Below, in pieces: positions 13,701-24,541 of a stretch of DNA of 64,000 nt. The notes beneath the pieces are model-generated. The model searched no databases. It worked only from the letters and a program-made list of their open reading frames with translations, and was not told where the DNA came from. Both the position numbers and the translations under genes were made by a program. Source of the stretch: Calycina herbarum (taxonomy: Eukaryota > Ascomycota > Leotiomycetes > Helotiales > Pezizellaceae); contig LLEY01000024.1 in the NCBI GenBank assembly GCA_001414485.1, forward strand, positions 464,245-528,244, read 5' to 3'. How positions within the stretch are numbered: position 1 is the first letter of the stretch; every line of letters begins with the position of its first letter.

Positions 13701-16158
13701 GTTATCGAGGATATACTACTTTATAGCTAGAAGTTCCTTAGTCGTTATCCTATATAATAGGCTATATAATAGAGTATTTAGACTTATAAGTTCGATCTAG
13801 TAGTTAACTTAGTTTTATAGTAAAAGAAGCTTGTCTAAAGCTCTCTTTAAAAAGACATCTTTAAAGTCTGTATATTCCTAGTAAACGTTCTATTCTACCA
13901 GTTATTCGTCTAAAGCGTAATCTACTAAAGAGAGCTCTATATATAATCTATCTATAAGAGCATAGTCGATCTCTTATAAGCTAGTAGAGAAGACTTTATT
14001 ATCGCGCTTTTGAAGGTTAAGTTTAAAAGCAGCAGCTCTAATATAATAGATATTAATAGTAAAGTCTTCTATAGGTTTATAGATGTTTATAAGTAAGCTC
14101 ACAGCCGCTTTATAGTCTATAACTGAACGTTTTCTTAAGAAGGATCGACGACGTTGTTAGCGGTTAGGAATAAGGACTTATATTCTATTCTAGGCAGAGA
14201 TAAGGTCTTATTAAAAGCTTTCGTCTGGAATTTCCTTAAGAGTAACTAGTAGCAGGGTTTAGCGCTAGCTTCGAGGCAGTATCGAATAGATTAATATAGG
14301 TTCCTCTATAGTATTCTAGTAGAGGTCGCGGTTCTCTATATCCTCCTAAGCCTAGAGGTCTAGTAGGGAGATAGTTATCGATTCCCTAGTAATAGGTACT
14401 AAGTAATCGAATCGACGAACTAGGGGGAGGGATTCTAGCTACTTAATCTTATAGCTACGGACTACTAACTTTACGTTTACGTCTATAAGCTATTAACAGC
14501 TAATAATAATATCGTGTCTACTAATATTAGTAATTAGGAAGGGCGTATTAGTGAACTATCGTCTATTAATACTTAGCGTTAAGCGAATAACGCGAGTAAT
14601 CGCTAGTCCTTTATGTCTATTAAACCCTGTAATTAATATTACGTATAACAGCTTTTCCGTAGCCTATTTATAATATTAACTTAACTAGTTAGCCAAAGCC
14701 GTATTAATAAATAGTTATCTATTCGCTCTAGTATTAATAAGTTTAGTAGTATTAAAAGCATATCTATTCTTAATTAAAGTATATATAGTTATAAAAGCCT
14801 TTCTACCTATTATATAACTTAGATTAAGAGGTTAAGATCTAAGTTTATTTTACTCTAAAGAGAAGACTTGCTTTAGAGCTGTTCTTTTCCTAAGTCTTTA
14901 TAGACGAGTTCCTCGTTAGCCGATTCTTCTCTAGACGTTTATAGTCTATAGGAGTCTATAAGCGAGTTTTTAGCGTCTTCTAATAGCTTAATAGCTATAG
15001 AGGGTTTTTAAGAAAGAGGGCATTTACTAGCGTAGTACCTAGGTTTATCGTAATTATAATAGATAACGTCTATTATATCCTAGACAGGAGTTGTACTCTT
15101 ACGAGTAGGCAAAGGAGTCTTACGGTCCGTAACTAGGGAGTAACAGACCAGGCTTTGGGTTAGCAGATAACTAATAGTAGTATATAGAGCTAGAAGTTAG
15201 TAAGTTAATCTATAGCCGGTAAGGAAACCTCTTATAAGTAGGCAGCGGTTGTAGTAAGCTATAAGGTATTCCTTAATAGTTACTCTGTCTTAATAGACAG
15301 AGTAATAGCAGTTATATAACTAGTTAAAGGTTGCTAGAGTGATTTAGACTAGCGAGATACTTACTTAGAGAGCTAGCGTAAGCTTCTAGTATAAATCTTC
15401 GGACTACTTACTTAACAGGATATAAGCCTTAGTTATAAGGCTTAAGAAGGTTACTTTAAACATAGTAAAAGTCTTATTCTCTTATATTAAGAGTTTATAG
15501 AAGATCTTATAGGCCTCTATAGCTTCGTTACTGTCTACGAATAAGGTATCTAGATATATAAGTATATTTATAATATCTATAAATAAGGTAGAGGAACTGA
15601 AATCTATCTATAGTTCTAGGTGCTCTTATACTATACTAGAAGTAGCTATAAAGACGAAGGTAAGTTTATCTTATTTGTCTTTAAAGAGGTTCTTTCTTAT
15701 TTTACTAGCTAAGATAATCTGCTAGGCCTTATATAACAGGGAGATACTGTCTTTAAGTTTCTTACTATCTTAGAACTTATAAGTAGAATTGTTGGAACTA
15801 AATCGGGAACAGGAGGAGTCGGTAGTGGCCTCTTAGAGAGCTTGCGTATACTCGCGGCTTAGGAGAGGGTTGTTAGAGTAGTTTATAGGTAACGGGGTTT
15901 AGTAGAGTTACGTACGTAAAGAGAGGATTTCAGCTTATAAACGAACGTTTTCGTCTATAGAAGGCTCGCTTATCGTAGGGGAGGCAGGCAAGGGAGGGGC
16001 GACTCTAGGGGTGTTATCCGGTTGTTAAGGCTCGGTTCGAGACGAGCTAGTAGGTGTCTTCCCTTTTCCACCACGACTACTTCGAGTGTCGGCTATTGTA
16101 TTGTCGGAAAGGAAGGAGGGGAAGGTAGAGAGAGGTTATAAAAAAGGTTGTACAGGCT

Positions 16159-16337
16159 GTTACGGGCGTGTCTTTCGAGGAGGTGAGTCGTTACGGACGC
16201 AGAGATGCTCGAGGGATCTGTTTATAGGAAGAGGATGCCGTTACGGGCAGAAGGGGCGGGCCGTTACGGGCGTGCTTGTCGAGGGATGGTCGTAGTTACA
16301 CTGTTACGAGTGTAAGATCTTCTAGCCGTTACGAGCG
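16159..16337. repeat. Six dispersed GTTACGGGCG-type motifs in the element leader
   Basis: Copies of GTTACG(G/A)(G/A)(C/T)(G/A) start at 16159, 16190, 16240, 16263, 16303 and 16328, 23-50 bp apart. The same core, GTTACGG, is in the end of the adjacent LTR. The region is markedly GC-richer than the rest of the element. It would be the 5' untranslated leader of the minus-strand transcript. Confidence 0.55.
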
Positions 16338-16397
16338 TAGAATCCGGTCGATATTATAGTCCTTCGCAGAGAGTTAGGTTGTTTAAGCTTTAAATAA

Positions 16398-16629
16398 TGT
16401 CACGATCTATAACTGAAGGCAAAGGCATAAGAGTATATATGTGTATATTCGAGAATTTAAAGCTACAGTTCTAAGAACGAGGGAATGCGGAATATATACC
16501 CTACGAAAAAGAGGTATTCCTGCTAACTATAAAGAGCTTTTAATCTCGTTATAAATCCGTCCAAGCGTTGCGGCTCTGACGGTCACGTGTAGGACCGAGA
16601 ATCACGTGTTACGGACCAGCGCCGTAACA
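16398..16629 (-). repeat. 5' LTR (232 bp) of the nested Gypsy element
   Basis: It begins TGTCACGATC and ends CGCCGTAACA in plus orientation, keeping intact TG...CA ends. It is followed by the AGCAG target duplication. It is much less mutated than its partner LTR at 10562. Confidence 0.9.
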
Positions 16630-16634
16630 AGCAG

Positions 16635-16914
16635 ACGTGCTAGTCTTATATAAAACCTTTCGTTTATATTAGAGTCCTGCTTAGTAGGAGTCCCGAAGAT
16701 AGAGTCCGACTCTATTTCTAGAGCTTCTTAAAACTAGACTTTATTATCTAACTACTTCTAACTAAGTTATATAATATAACTATAATAAGATCCCTAGAAT
16801 TACATATCCTCTTATATTTAATCCTTTCTTCCTTTTAGAGTTATAATAGTGTTTGTTCTATTAGAGTATCGCCTAGACTTCACTTATTCACGTGCTAGCA
16901 CGTGATTCGTAATA
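16635..16914 (-). repeat. Second part of the split 5' LTR of the outer Gypsy element
   Basis: It matches 3864-4143 and ends CGTAATA, followed by the right TAACC target duplication at 16915-16919. Confidence 0.85.
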
Positions 16915-16919
16915 TAACC

Positions 16920-17878
16920 TTAGATATAGAGAAGAGAGTAAGAGGCTAAGGAAGTAGAAGCACGTCTATATTAATAAGTATAGTAAGAAGGCAAACGCTA
17001 TATAAAAGAATATCTTTCTAGAGAAAAGTAGACTTTTCTAGAAGAAACGTAATTAATAGCGAGACTAGTAACTCTATTATACCTATAGTAAGCTAGGCTA
17101 TAGAGTAATCGATTATAGCTAGAAGAGAACGAAATCCTAGAAGAGAAAGAAACAAGTTAATACTACTATCTAAATAGAAGTAGTATTACTTAATTAAATT
17201 AAACTTATAAACGCTAAGCTTAAAGCTAAAGAATATAGTATATAGATTAAATATAACGAAGAAATCGAGTTATAAGTTAGTAAGATATAGAATACTAACG
17301 ATAATAAAGATCTACTCTTTAAAGAATATTATAATATATAGTTAGAAATAGAATATAAACTACTTCTTTAAGTAGAGTATAAATCACTACTATCGACTAA
17401 TTCTTTAGAATTATTAGACTTATCTTCTAGATTAGAAGAAGAAATTAGGAATATAGGTTCTAAAGTTAGAGAAACTTAGGCCTTTACTAGAATATTCGAA
17501 CAAGGGAATTAATAAGTATATATAGATAACTAGAAGCCTAACTTCTAGAACTCTTATACTACTTAGAGTATTAGACCTACTCTTCTAATAATATATACTA
17601 TTACTAGGAATAACTCTAATATAATAACTATAGTTAGCCTAGTTATAAGCTAAGAAACTATTAAGTTTAAAGAACCTAAACATAGTTAGAAATAGATTAA
17701 GATATCTAGCTAGCTTATAATAGGAGATATATAGATAGTTATAGACCTTTAGAAGGAAACTAGCTTATAGTAGTAGTAGAGGCCTAGGGATTTTATAAGA
17801 TATCTAAAACCTAGTTTCTTAGATACGTTACCTAGTAGTAAGGAAATAATACTAGAAATAGAAGACTAATATACTATA
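16920..17878 (+). mobile_element. Right part of the older plus-strand Gypsy copy
   Basis: After the TAACC duplication the sequence matches the reverse complement of about 9480-9610 of the outer element; both contain the run AAACGCTATATA. It thus continues the gag region broken at 3680. It extends rightward as A-rich, stop-filled sequence until the TA at 17877-17878, where the pogo-like element begins. No LTR was recognised on this side. Confidence 0.6.
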
Positions 17879-18974
17879 ACGTATTTCCCGGTCGAGTAGA
17901 TCACGAGAATACTAAAACGCGACACTCTACTTAAAAATTAAAAATGCCGCTACTATATCAAGCCTAGCCCTCTGATCAAGAGGGTCGTATTCTTTTAGCT
18001 ATTCAAGCCTTTAAATCAGGTTAATTTAGAAGTATACGAGCTTACGTTAAAGCGTACGACGTGCCCTATATATCCTTCTACAACCGATTATATAGACTAC
18101 CTTTGCAACGCGACACTCCCTCTAATACTTAAAGACTTACCTCCTAAGAAGAGCTAGCTATTATACGATATATTCTCGACCTAGATTCGCGCGGATTCCT
18201 ACCTCGGCTAGTAGCTGTTTAAGAAATAGCAGACCTTCTTCTCTCTAAACACGACGCGCCTCTAGTAGGTAAGAATTAGACTTCTACCTTTATTAAACGC
18301 TATATAGAGATTAAGACAAAATTTAGCCGTAAGTACGATTATAAAAGAGCTTAGTACAAAGACCCTAAGAACGTCCTTTCTTACCTTAATCTAAGGCTAA
18401 AGACACTAACTCCACCTCTTATAAACGAGCTAAACTAGACTCTAAAGACGCTATAGAACGTAATAGAGCTTGAATTCTAGACTACATATCTTAAAAACCG
18501 TATCGTATAATACTAAGATAGCTCTCCTATATTAATTAACAAGGCATTCGATTAGCTTACTAAGGGGGCTCAAATTATAATATACGAAGCTACTCTTATA
18601 AGAGCTGAAATCAAGGCGCTACAAGAGGCAAATCAGCTTAAAAAGAGGAGGGAGAGAAAGCGAAAGAGGCGTATTTACTAAGGTAGAAGTCTCACAGTTA
18701 AGGAAGGCGAGGAAATTGTTCAAAGTACTCAAACTTAGCAGGAAGAGAGTAGTAATAATATACAGCGCTAGTGCTTCGAAGGCAAGCGGCGACGTTGTGG
18801 TTTATATAGTCAGGTTAGAAATAATGCTCGTATATGTAAGGCACCTTAGGAATCGATTAATATAAGTAGCTAGGGTTTTTTTTAATAGTGTTGTTATAAT
18901 ATATTTAGAGTTGTCGCGTTTTAGTGTTCTCGTGATCCACTCAACCGGGTGATCCACTCGACCGGGAAATACGT
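17879..18974 (+). mobile_element. Fot1/pogo-type DNA transposon, internally deleted and RIP-mutated
   Basis: The ends are inverted repeats starting ACGTATTTCCCGGTCGAGT, flanked by TA on both sides (17877-17878 and 18975-18976), the target duplication of Tc1/mariner-pogo elements. The right repeat has an extra 18-bp duplicated block containing ACTCAACCGGGTGATCC. A relic of the transposase reads from 17943. First come an MPLLYQ start and SDQEGRILLAIQAFKSG (pipsqueak-type helix-turn-helix), then a CENP-B-type DNA-binding part through KYDYKRA. It then jumps straight to the C-terminal tail with SSPILINKAFD, an EIKALQEANQLKKRR coiled stretch and a KRRRCGLYSQ knuckle-like end. The DDE catalytic core is absent, and many codons are stops. 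Confidence 0.75.
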
Positions 18975-18976
18975 TA

Positions 18977-19245
18977 ATCGCTTTAGTTAACAATGTTAGA
19001 GTAGTATTCTAGGAACTAAAAACTAAGAGATTATTTAGTGAATTTAATGCCGCCGAGACGGTGGACGCTACGTTGCAACTGTCTTGCAGATTATCCAACA
19101 TACTTGCATGTCTCTACGTTTGTTGCCTTGTCAGGTTGAAGTTAGGCAACGACTCAACAGAGGGATGAGCCTCGCCCACTTTGTCACTTCAACCTAGCTC
19201 CCTTTTCTCCTTCTTCCAAAGTCATAATCTTATCGTCTTCCAAAA
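18977..19245. promoter_or_regulatory. Boundary from the transposon block to gene space; promoter of the 19246 gene
   Basis: Base composition changes abruptly from RIP-type AT-rich to balanced after about 19040. A pyrimidine-rich leader with CCCTTTTCTCCTTCTTCC lies at 19200-19218 just before the ATG, as is common in Pezizomycotina promoters. No clear TATA box was seen. Confidence 0.4.
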
Positions 19246-20797
19246 ATGACTCCTTCTCAGGTTATCGAGGCTTTGAAACAAGCCCTTCCCGCCGGGAAAT
19301 TCGTCGAGCGTGGTACGGAACTATTCGAGGAATTAAACACTTCTTATCTCTCAACGCTCGAAAGTGATATCCAACCAGCTTATATCTTTCAACCACGAAA
19401 CAGAAAAGAGGTTGCAATCTTCCTACGAGCCATAAAGCCTTTCATTGAAAGCGTCAAATTCGCTATCCGGGGCGCGGGATGTCAGCCAGTTCCAGGTTGT
19501 GCCAACATTCAAGATGGCATTACGTTAGACCTGAATCTTCTGACCGGCATTGACATCAAGGACGGTTCTGTCCAGATCGGAGCTGGCGAGCGTTGGGGTA
19601 CAGTATACCAGAAACTCGATGGCGAGGAGCTTGGAGTATGTGGCAGCCGAAGTGCTAAGGGGGGCATTGGAGGGCTAGCATTGGAAGGTAGGGGAGCTGT
19701 CTTTCTTCCATCTTCCAACTTTTTACTGACACAAGAACGTGGCCTTTCCTTCTTTTCCAGCCGAGAAGGTTTCATCTGTGACAACGTCCTCAACTACGAA
19801 ATCGTTTTGGCCTCGGGAGAGATTTGTAACGCCAATGCTCAAGAAAATGCAGATCTTTGGCTAGCTCTTAGAGGGGGTGGCAACAATCTTGGTGTTGTCA
19901 CTAGTTTTGATTGCAAGACCTTCAAATAAGGGAAAATATGGGGCGGCACTGTTTATTACTTCGAAGACAAATTTCCCGGTCAGATTGCAGCGCTCGTCAA
20001 GGAACTGAAAGACCCGAATGCAAGCAAAGAAACCCATCTCATGATCAGTATCGGATACTCTGCTGCAGTTGGAGAACAAATCATGTGCTTGAACCAGCCG
20101 TATTTTACGGACGCAGTGGAGAATCCACCAGTACTCGATCCTTTCACCAAAATCCAGCCACAAATCGAGATTATGAACACTATGCGGTTACACACTTTGA
20201 AAGAGGCTGCGGAAGAGCAGGCACACTCGCACCAACACCTAGTGAGGTACGCATAGTTTCTTCCAATGAAGTACAAAGAACTAATTTTTGTGTAGGTGTG
20301 TGTACATGAACATAACCGTCAAGGCGGATTTTGACACGCTCAATGAAGCGTCGGGTCTCTACACGGCTGGATTTGGAACCTTTGACAATCCCCACCCCAT
20401 CGAGTCCGTTGAAAAGGGACTGTTTTCTTTGACGCTCCAGCCATACTCCCTCTCCTTGCTTGAAAAATCTGCTTCCAACGGCGGAAACTCATTGGGTCTC
20501 AATACCAACAACGGTCCACTTGTCTCAGTCTTACTGATGTCAATCTGGAAAAATAAGAGTGATGACGATGTCGTACTTGATTTTACGAGAAACGCAATCA
20601 AGGACATCAAGCTGAAAGCCGAAGCGAGGAATACACTTGTTCCATACGTATACATGAACTATGCTTTTAGTCACCAAGATCCCGTTGGATCTTACGGCGC
20701 TGAGAACCACGAGAAGCTTCAGGTGGCTAGCAAAAAATACGATCCGGAAGGTCTATTTCAGAAGGGTTGTCCAGGCGGTTTCAAGTTGTTTACTTGA
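19246..20797 (+). pseudogene. FAD-linked oxidase (berberine-bridge type) with one premature stop
   Basis: Three exons: 19246-19687, 19736-20246 and 20296-20797, about 484 codons. The introns are 48 and 49 bp. The first has no stop and is a multiple of three, so it can be misread as coding. The N-terminal half is a PCMH-type FAD-binding domain (IRGAGCQPVPGCANIQDG, then NYEIVLASGEI and ALRGGGNNLGVV). The C-terminal end is a BBE domain (NYAFSHQDP...YDPEGLFQ). At the position where many relatives carry the His that binds FAD covalently there is a Cys. No signal peptide is obvious. Codon 19927-19929 is TAA where CAA (Gln) would continue the conserved frame TFK-Q-GKIWGG. One C-to-T change at CpA explains it. 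The rest of the gene is intact, so the lesion may be recent, strain-specific or a base-call error. Confidence 0.82.
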
Positions 20798-21380
20798 AGA
20801 AACTCTCCCCTCGTAATTTGGTAGCTACTCGTGCATTGTTATGTTCTGTTTTGAATAAAAACATCAAAAGAATTTTCATAGTCCTATCAAAATTTATTTT
20901 CCCTTTGAGACCAGTTGATAAAGCGTAATTGGAAGCTCGTCGGTCAATCCGAAGAATAGGTGTGCCCGTCGAAACTCACAATCTTTTATGCCTCATGAAT
21001 CAATTCGAAACAATTTCTCTATGCATAGTGTGATTAAATGCACTAACCTACTTTAGAGTACCCGAGGTGCTATTTCTGTGGAAGCGTGTGCACGCGTCCG
21101 CAATTGCAAAACACTCGATATTGCAACCCTCTTCCACTCCAATGATGGTTAGTATCCTTGTCAGCAGCACTACAGCTCACTGGCCGCTCAAATTGTGCCA
21201 GGATGCAGGGGAAAAGCTAATCACTCAACGGTGCGAGTTGTTATAAGACGGCTGAGCCCAAAATCACACTGCGATCTATTTGCTCGCGTCTCAATCCTCA
21301 ATTCTTCCAAGACACGGGTATTGCACCAAATACCACATTTTGAAGGCCCATCTTTCTATTTTCATCATCCTAAAGAAACC
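20798..21380. other. Intergenic region, promoter of the 21381 gene
   Basis: Between the two flavoenzyme genes, which run in the same direction. The open frame upstream of 21381 is not credible coding: it lacks family similarity, and the ATG at 21381 opens a hydrophobic signal-like stretch. I see nothing else. Confidence 0.4.
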
Positions 21381-22932
21381 ATGTGTTCAATAGCAGTGAC
21401 ATTTGCTGTTTTCACTTACATCAAGCTCGCAGTGTCTCATGGCTGGTCAGTTATCGACATCAACAATGGAGAATGGAGTGAGACGGTCGAGAGGGATGTT
21501 TGTATTGTTGGCGGAGGTGCGAGCGGAGTTCACGCTGCAGTTTCCCTGGTCGATTTAAACAAAACGGTGGTGGTTGTAGAGCGCAACGAATTCCTAGGTG
21601 GTGGAACTCACACCTACATCGATCCGGAGACACAAGCTACTGTGGACATTGGTGTTGTCATTTTCCAGCCATTTCCAGTTGTGTTCGATTTTTTTGCGAA
21701 GCTCAAAGTTCCCTTGTTGAACATGTCATCAGTGGAAGTCAACAAACCGGGGGAAAAGACAAATTTCTCTTTGCCAGCAGCCATGTTCAACACTATACGA
21801 CGAGACGCTGATTTTCGAGATGGCTCTGTGGTTAACCGCAATTTGCCTTCAGGGGAAGCGGATGCTTTTCAACGTTTAGCTGTGGTCTCATCAAAATACG
21901 AGTACCTTCTTGAGGGTTACAATCTTCCAGATCCAGTCCCGGAGGACTTGTATATGCCTTTCGGTGCATTCCTCGAAAAGTACAATCTCACAGCCGCATT
22001 TCCTACGATTTATAAAATCAGCCAAGGCATGGGAGATTTACTCCATGTATCGACAATTTACGCAATCAAATATTTCAATCTTGATGACCTCCGATACTCG
22101 AGTCAGGGTTACTTTACACACGCTCATGGAAACAATTCGCAGTTATATGAGAGTGCAGGAAAGTACATTGGAACTTCGAATGTTCTTCTCCAATCTACAA
22201 TTGTCTCAACAAATCGACAAAATACGACATCAAGTCGACCCGAACTCCTGGTTTCCACAAAAGATCAGGGTCTGAAATTGTTATCTTGCAAGCAAATTCT
22301 GCTCACTATCCCACCTACTCTCACGAATCTCCGGGGATGGGATTTGGCAGCCAAGGAGCAAAATGTATTCTCACAGTATATTACTGCAAATGGATACTGG
22401 ACGGGACTTGTGAAAAATGTAGGATTGAATGAGAGCGTTACCATATTCAATTCGGCTGCACATACACCATTCAATATCCCAGTTCTACCAGCACTGTATC
22501 AAATAGGACCAGTGGGAGTTATTGACGACGTGTGGTAAGTCAAACTCAACTCGTTACTCTTTCCTAAAAAGGATAAAAGCTAACTTCAATATCTCGCCCA
22601 TCAGGTGGATCAAATTTTCAGCCAATAACCCGACAATGAGTGACGCCCAAGTGAAAGCGTATGCCGAAAGGCAGATCAACACAATTCAACGAGCGAATAA
22701 TGCCATCATCACCAAGCCCGAATGGTTGATATTCGAGTCACATACGCCATTTCATCTCCAGGTTTCTCCGGAGGCAATCAAAAAGGGTTTCTTCAAGGAT
22801 CTGACCGCTCTCCAAGGGGGACTTGATGGGAAAATGTTTTACAGTGGTGCAGCATTCCACACGCAATATAGCACACTGCTATGGAGATTCAACCGGGATG
22901 TGGTTATCCCAATGATGATGGGGTCGACATGA
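21381..22932 (+). CDS. Flavin-dependent oxidoreductase, beta-cyclopiazonate dehydrogenase-like
   Basis: Two exons, 21381-22534 and 22605-22932, joined across a 70-bp GTAAGT...CAG intron with a GCTAAC branch site; 493 residues. The ATG at 21381 starts a hydrophobic segment (SIAVTFAVFTYIKLAVSHG), so the protein probably enters the secretory path. The Rossmann FAD motif is VCIVGGGASGVHAA at residues 40-53, followed by VVVVERNEFLGGGTHTY, as in the flavin amine oxidase superfamily. The order of segments (IDIGVV-like patch, then MSQGMGD-like region) matches fungal proteins named for CpaO of cyclopiazonic acid synthesis. That enzyme oxidises a prenylated substrate; the substrate here is unknown. It sits next to another FAD enzyme, so the two may act together, but no synthase gene is adjacent. 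Family assignment is firm, function is not. Confidence 0.82.
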
Positions 22933-24417
22933 TGAGTTACGATTGGATTTTTTGTAGCTATCTACTGCTTTGCGTTGAACTCTTATGATATTTAAGCTAC
23001 TACAGTACTAAGTTGCCACTCTAGTTTTTCATAACTTCATAACGTTCTTTTGTCACTCACCGCCGAAGGAGGTAAACCTGGAACTCCCCGATTATTCAAT
23101 TAAATCTAAATATTAGCCCCACAATATACATTTCTCTCTGTACTCCCATTTGATTTGAGTGAAATAACAATGAGTCGAGGGGGTGAACATAGCTCCAAGA
23201 GTTGAGTTTCGGCCCCTTAACGCTCCTTGGCTGTCTCCATTCACTTGTGAAAAATAATCAAGTATCAGAAACGGGGGCTGGGAAGCACTGTCTGATCCGC
23301 TGAAAATATGCCTCTAGTTCCCTAACGAAAGAATCATCAATATATCTACAAGCAAATAAACTGCGAACCCAAGAAGGTCAACAGAGATAGGTAAAAAGCT
23401 GCAGCTGCGACGTAATAAAGAGTGTTCTGGTTTTGTTCGACGCAGGATATACTAAATTCTGTTGCGTCCCAGAGATATAAAAAAACATCAAAAGAATGTA
23501 AAAGAGAATAAGGACAACTCAAGGACAACTCAAGGACAACTGGGACAAGAAGAGACAAAGAGAGATACAATATTGGCTGAAATGAGGCAGGTGGGAAGAA
23601 GTAAAAGGGAAGGGAGGTGAGTGGGGAACGATAAATGACTACAATTGAAAAGTAAAGTTTTGATAAAAGAGGAAACTAAAGTTTAAGATTGAGGTATGGT
23701 GAAGTTTATGTTAGGACAAGGAAGAAGCGGGGGCCATAAATTTATAAATACTAAGAGGAGGTCAAAAAGAGGTCAAATAGATATAGCAACCTTTTCCAGA
23801 GACTTTCTGGGCGACGAGGATAACAACCCAAATGATTTATGAAGCTTAAAATGTTGAAATGTGAGAAAATGTTTATAAACGAAAAGGGGACAAAGTTGAG
23901 AATAAATTAAATGCAGTTGAGATGTGGAATTGAACCATAGTAAAGCAAGGCTTCTCGAAATCCGTAGAGTAAAGGGTCCACTTTCTTTATAATGAGACTT
24001 CTATTGTCGGTCTACCACCAACAACATTCAAAGCAATGTTGGAGAAGAAAATCAATAATTGTAATTCTGGAGTCTTCGCATCCAAGATACTGTCACTAGA
24101 CAACAACTTTTTCGGGTCCTTTATTTGTTGTGACAAATCTATTGAGAGCATAAAGTTCACCTTAAGTCTAAAAGTCTAATACTGTTTAAGAAGGTTTCTA
24201 CAAGCATAGAAATTCACTATTTTATGCTATCACCTTCCACATATAACCATATCTAACTTCCGAAATGTTTTGCAATGTGATTCTCAGATCAAGACAATAA
24301 ATCTCTTCCACAGAAACAATGATTCCGGTCGATGGATGAGACTCCAAGAAAATATAGAAAGCGAATCTTGCAGAAAATCTAAATCTATACTTATAATCAT
24401 TTCCAGCGTATTAACAG

Positions 24418-24541
24418 ACTACTCAACTACTCGAGTACTACTTGAGTAGTCGTAAGTAGAGTAGAGTAGAGAATAAGTAGCGAGTTTAATAAGTAGAGTA
24501 GAGTAGCTACTCTTCACTACTCGAGTAGTACTCGAGTAGTT
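24418..24541. repeat. Cluster of CTACTCGAGTAG palindromes
   Basis: About 125 bp built from ACTACTCGAGTA, AGTAGAGTAGAGTAG and their reverse complements, forming a potential hairpin. The left arm is around 24418-24450 and the right arm around 24515-24541. The flanking 60 bp to the right are AT-rich. It could be a degraded inverted-repeat element or a simple-sequence expansion. Confidence 0.5.

Larger units (their letters stand above)
10562..16629 (-). mobile_element. Nested full-length Ty3/Gypsy element with 232-bp LTRs
   Basis: Two 232-bp LTRs (10562-10793 and 16398-16629) enclose a 5.6-kb interior. The 5-bp direct repeat AGCAG flanks the element at 10557-10561 and 16630-16634. The minus strand near 13261-13400 reads RYINSVLIEYLNNFYIAYLN and then NILIYSNNKLEHVKHV, a Gypsy RT in which YLDD has become YLNN. 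The polypurine tract AAAAGAGAGGGTAA (minus strand) adjoins the 10562-10793 LTR, so the element reads right to left. The interior is RIP-degraded except for a GC-richer leader at about 15950-16380. A second copy of this family starts at 61851. Confidence 0.92.
3681..16914 (-). mobile_element. Ty3/Gypsy LTR retrotransposon with 463-bp LTRs, itself split by a nested element
   Basis: Two copies of a 463-bp LTR bound this element. One is 3681-4143. The other is split into 10379-10561 and 16635-16914 (183 + 280 = 463). The 5-bp sequence TAACC lies at both outer edges (3676-3680 and 16915-16919) as the target-site duplication. The minus strand near 6890-6960 encodes an RT core reading YYLDNILIFLENLEE, which is YLDD with one D changed to N as RIP would do. 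A purine-rich tract just inside the 3681-4143 LTR (minus-strand AAGAAGGGGATAG) marks the 3' end, so transcription ran right to left. Without the nested insertion the element is about 7.16 kb. All reading frames are full of stops. Confidence 0.88.

Noticed and set aside
16086..16295. Open frame of 69 codons in the GC-rich leader of the nested Gypsy element
   Set aside because: It lies on the strand opposite to the element's genes, covers a repeated motif array and shows no protein features.
21195..21380. Upstream extension of the CpaO-like gene in the same frame
   Set aside because: The ATG at 21381 opens a plausible signal segment, and the extension has no hydrophobic start or similarity to the family.
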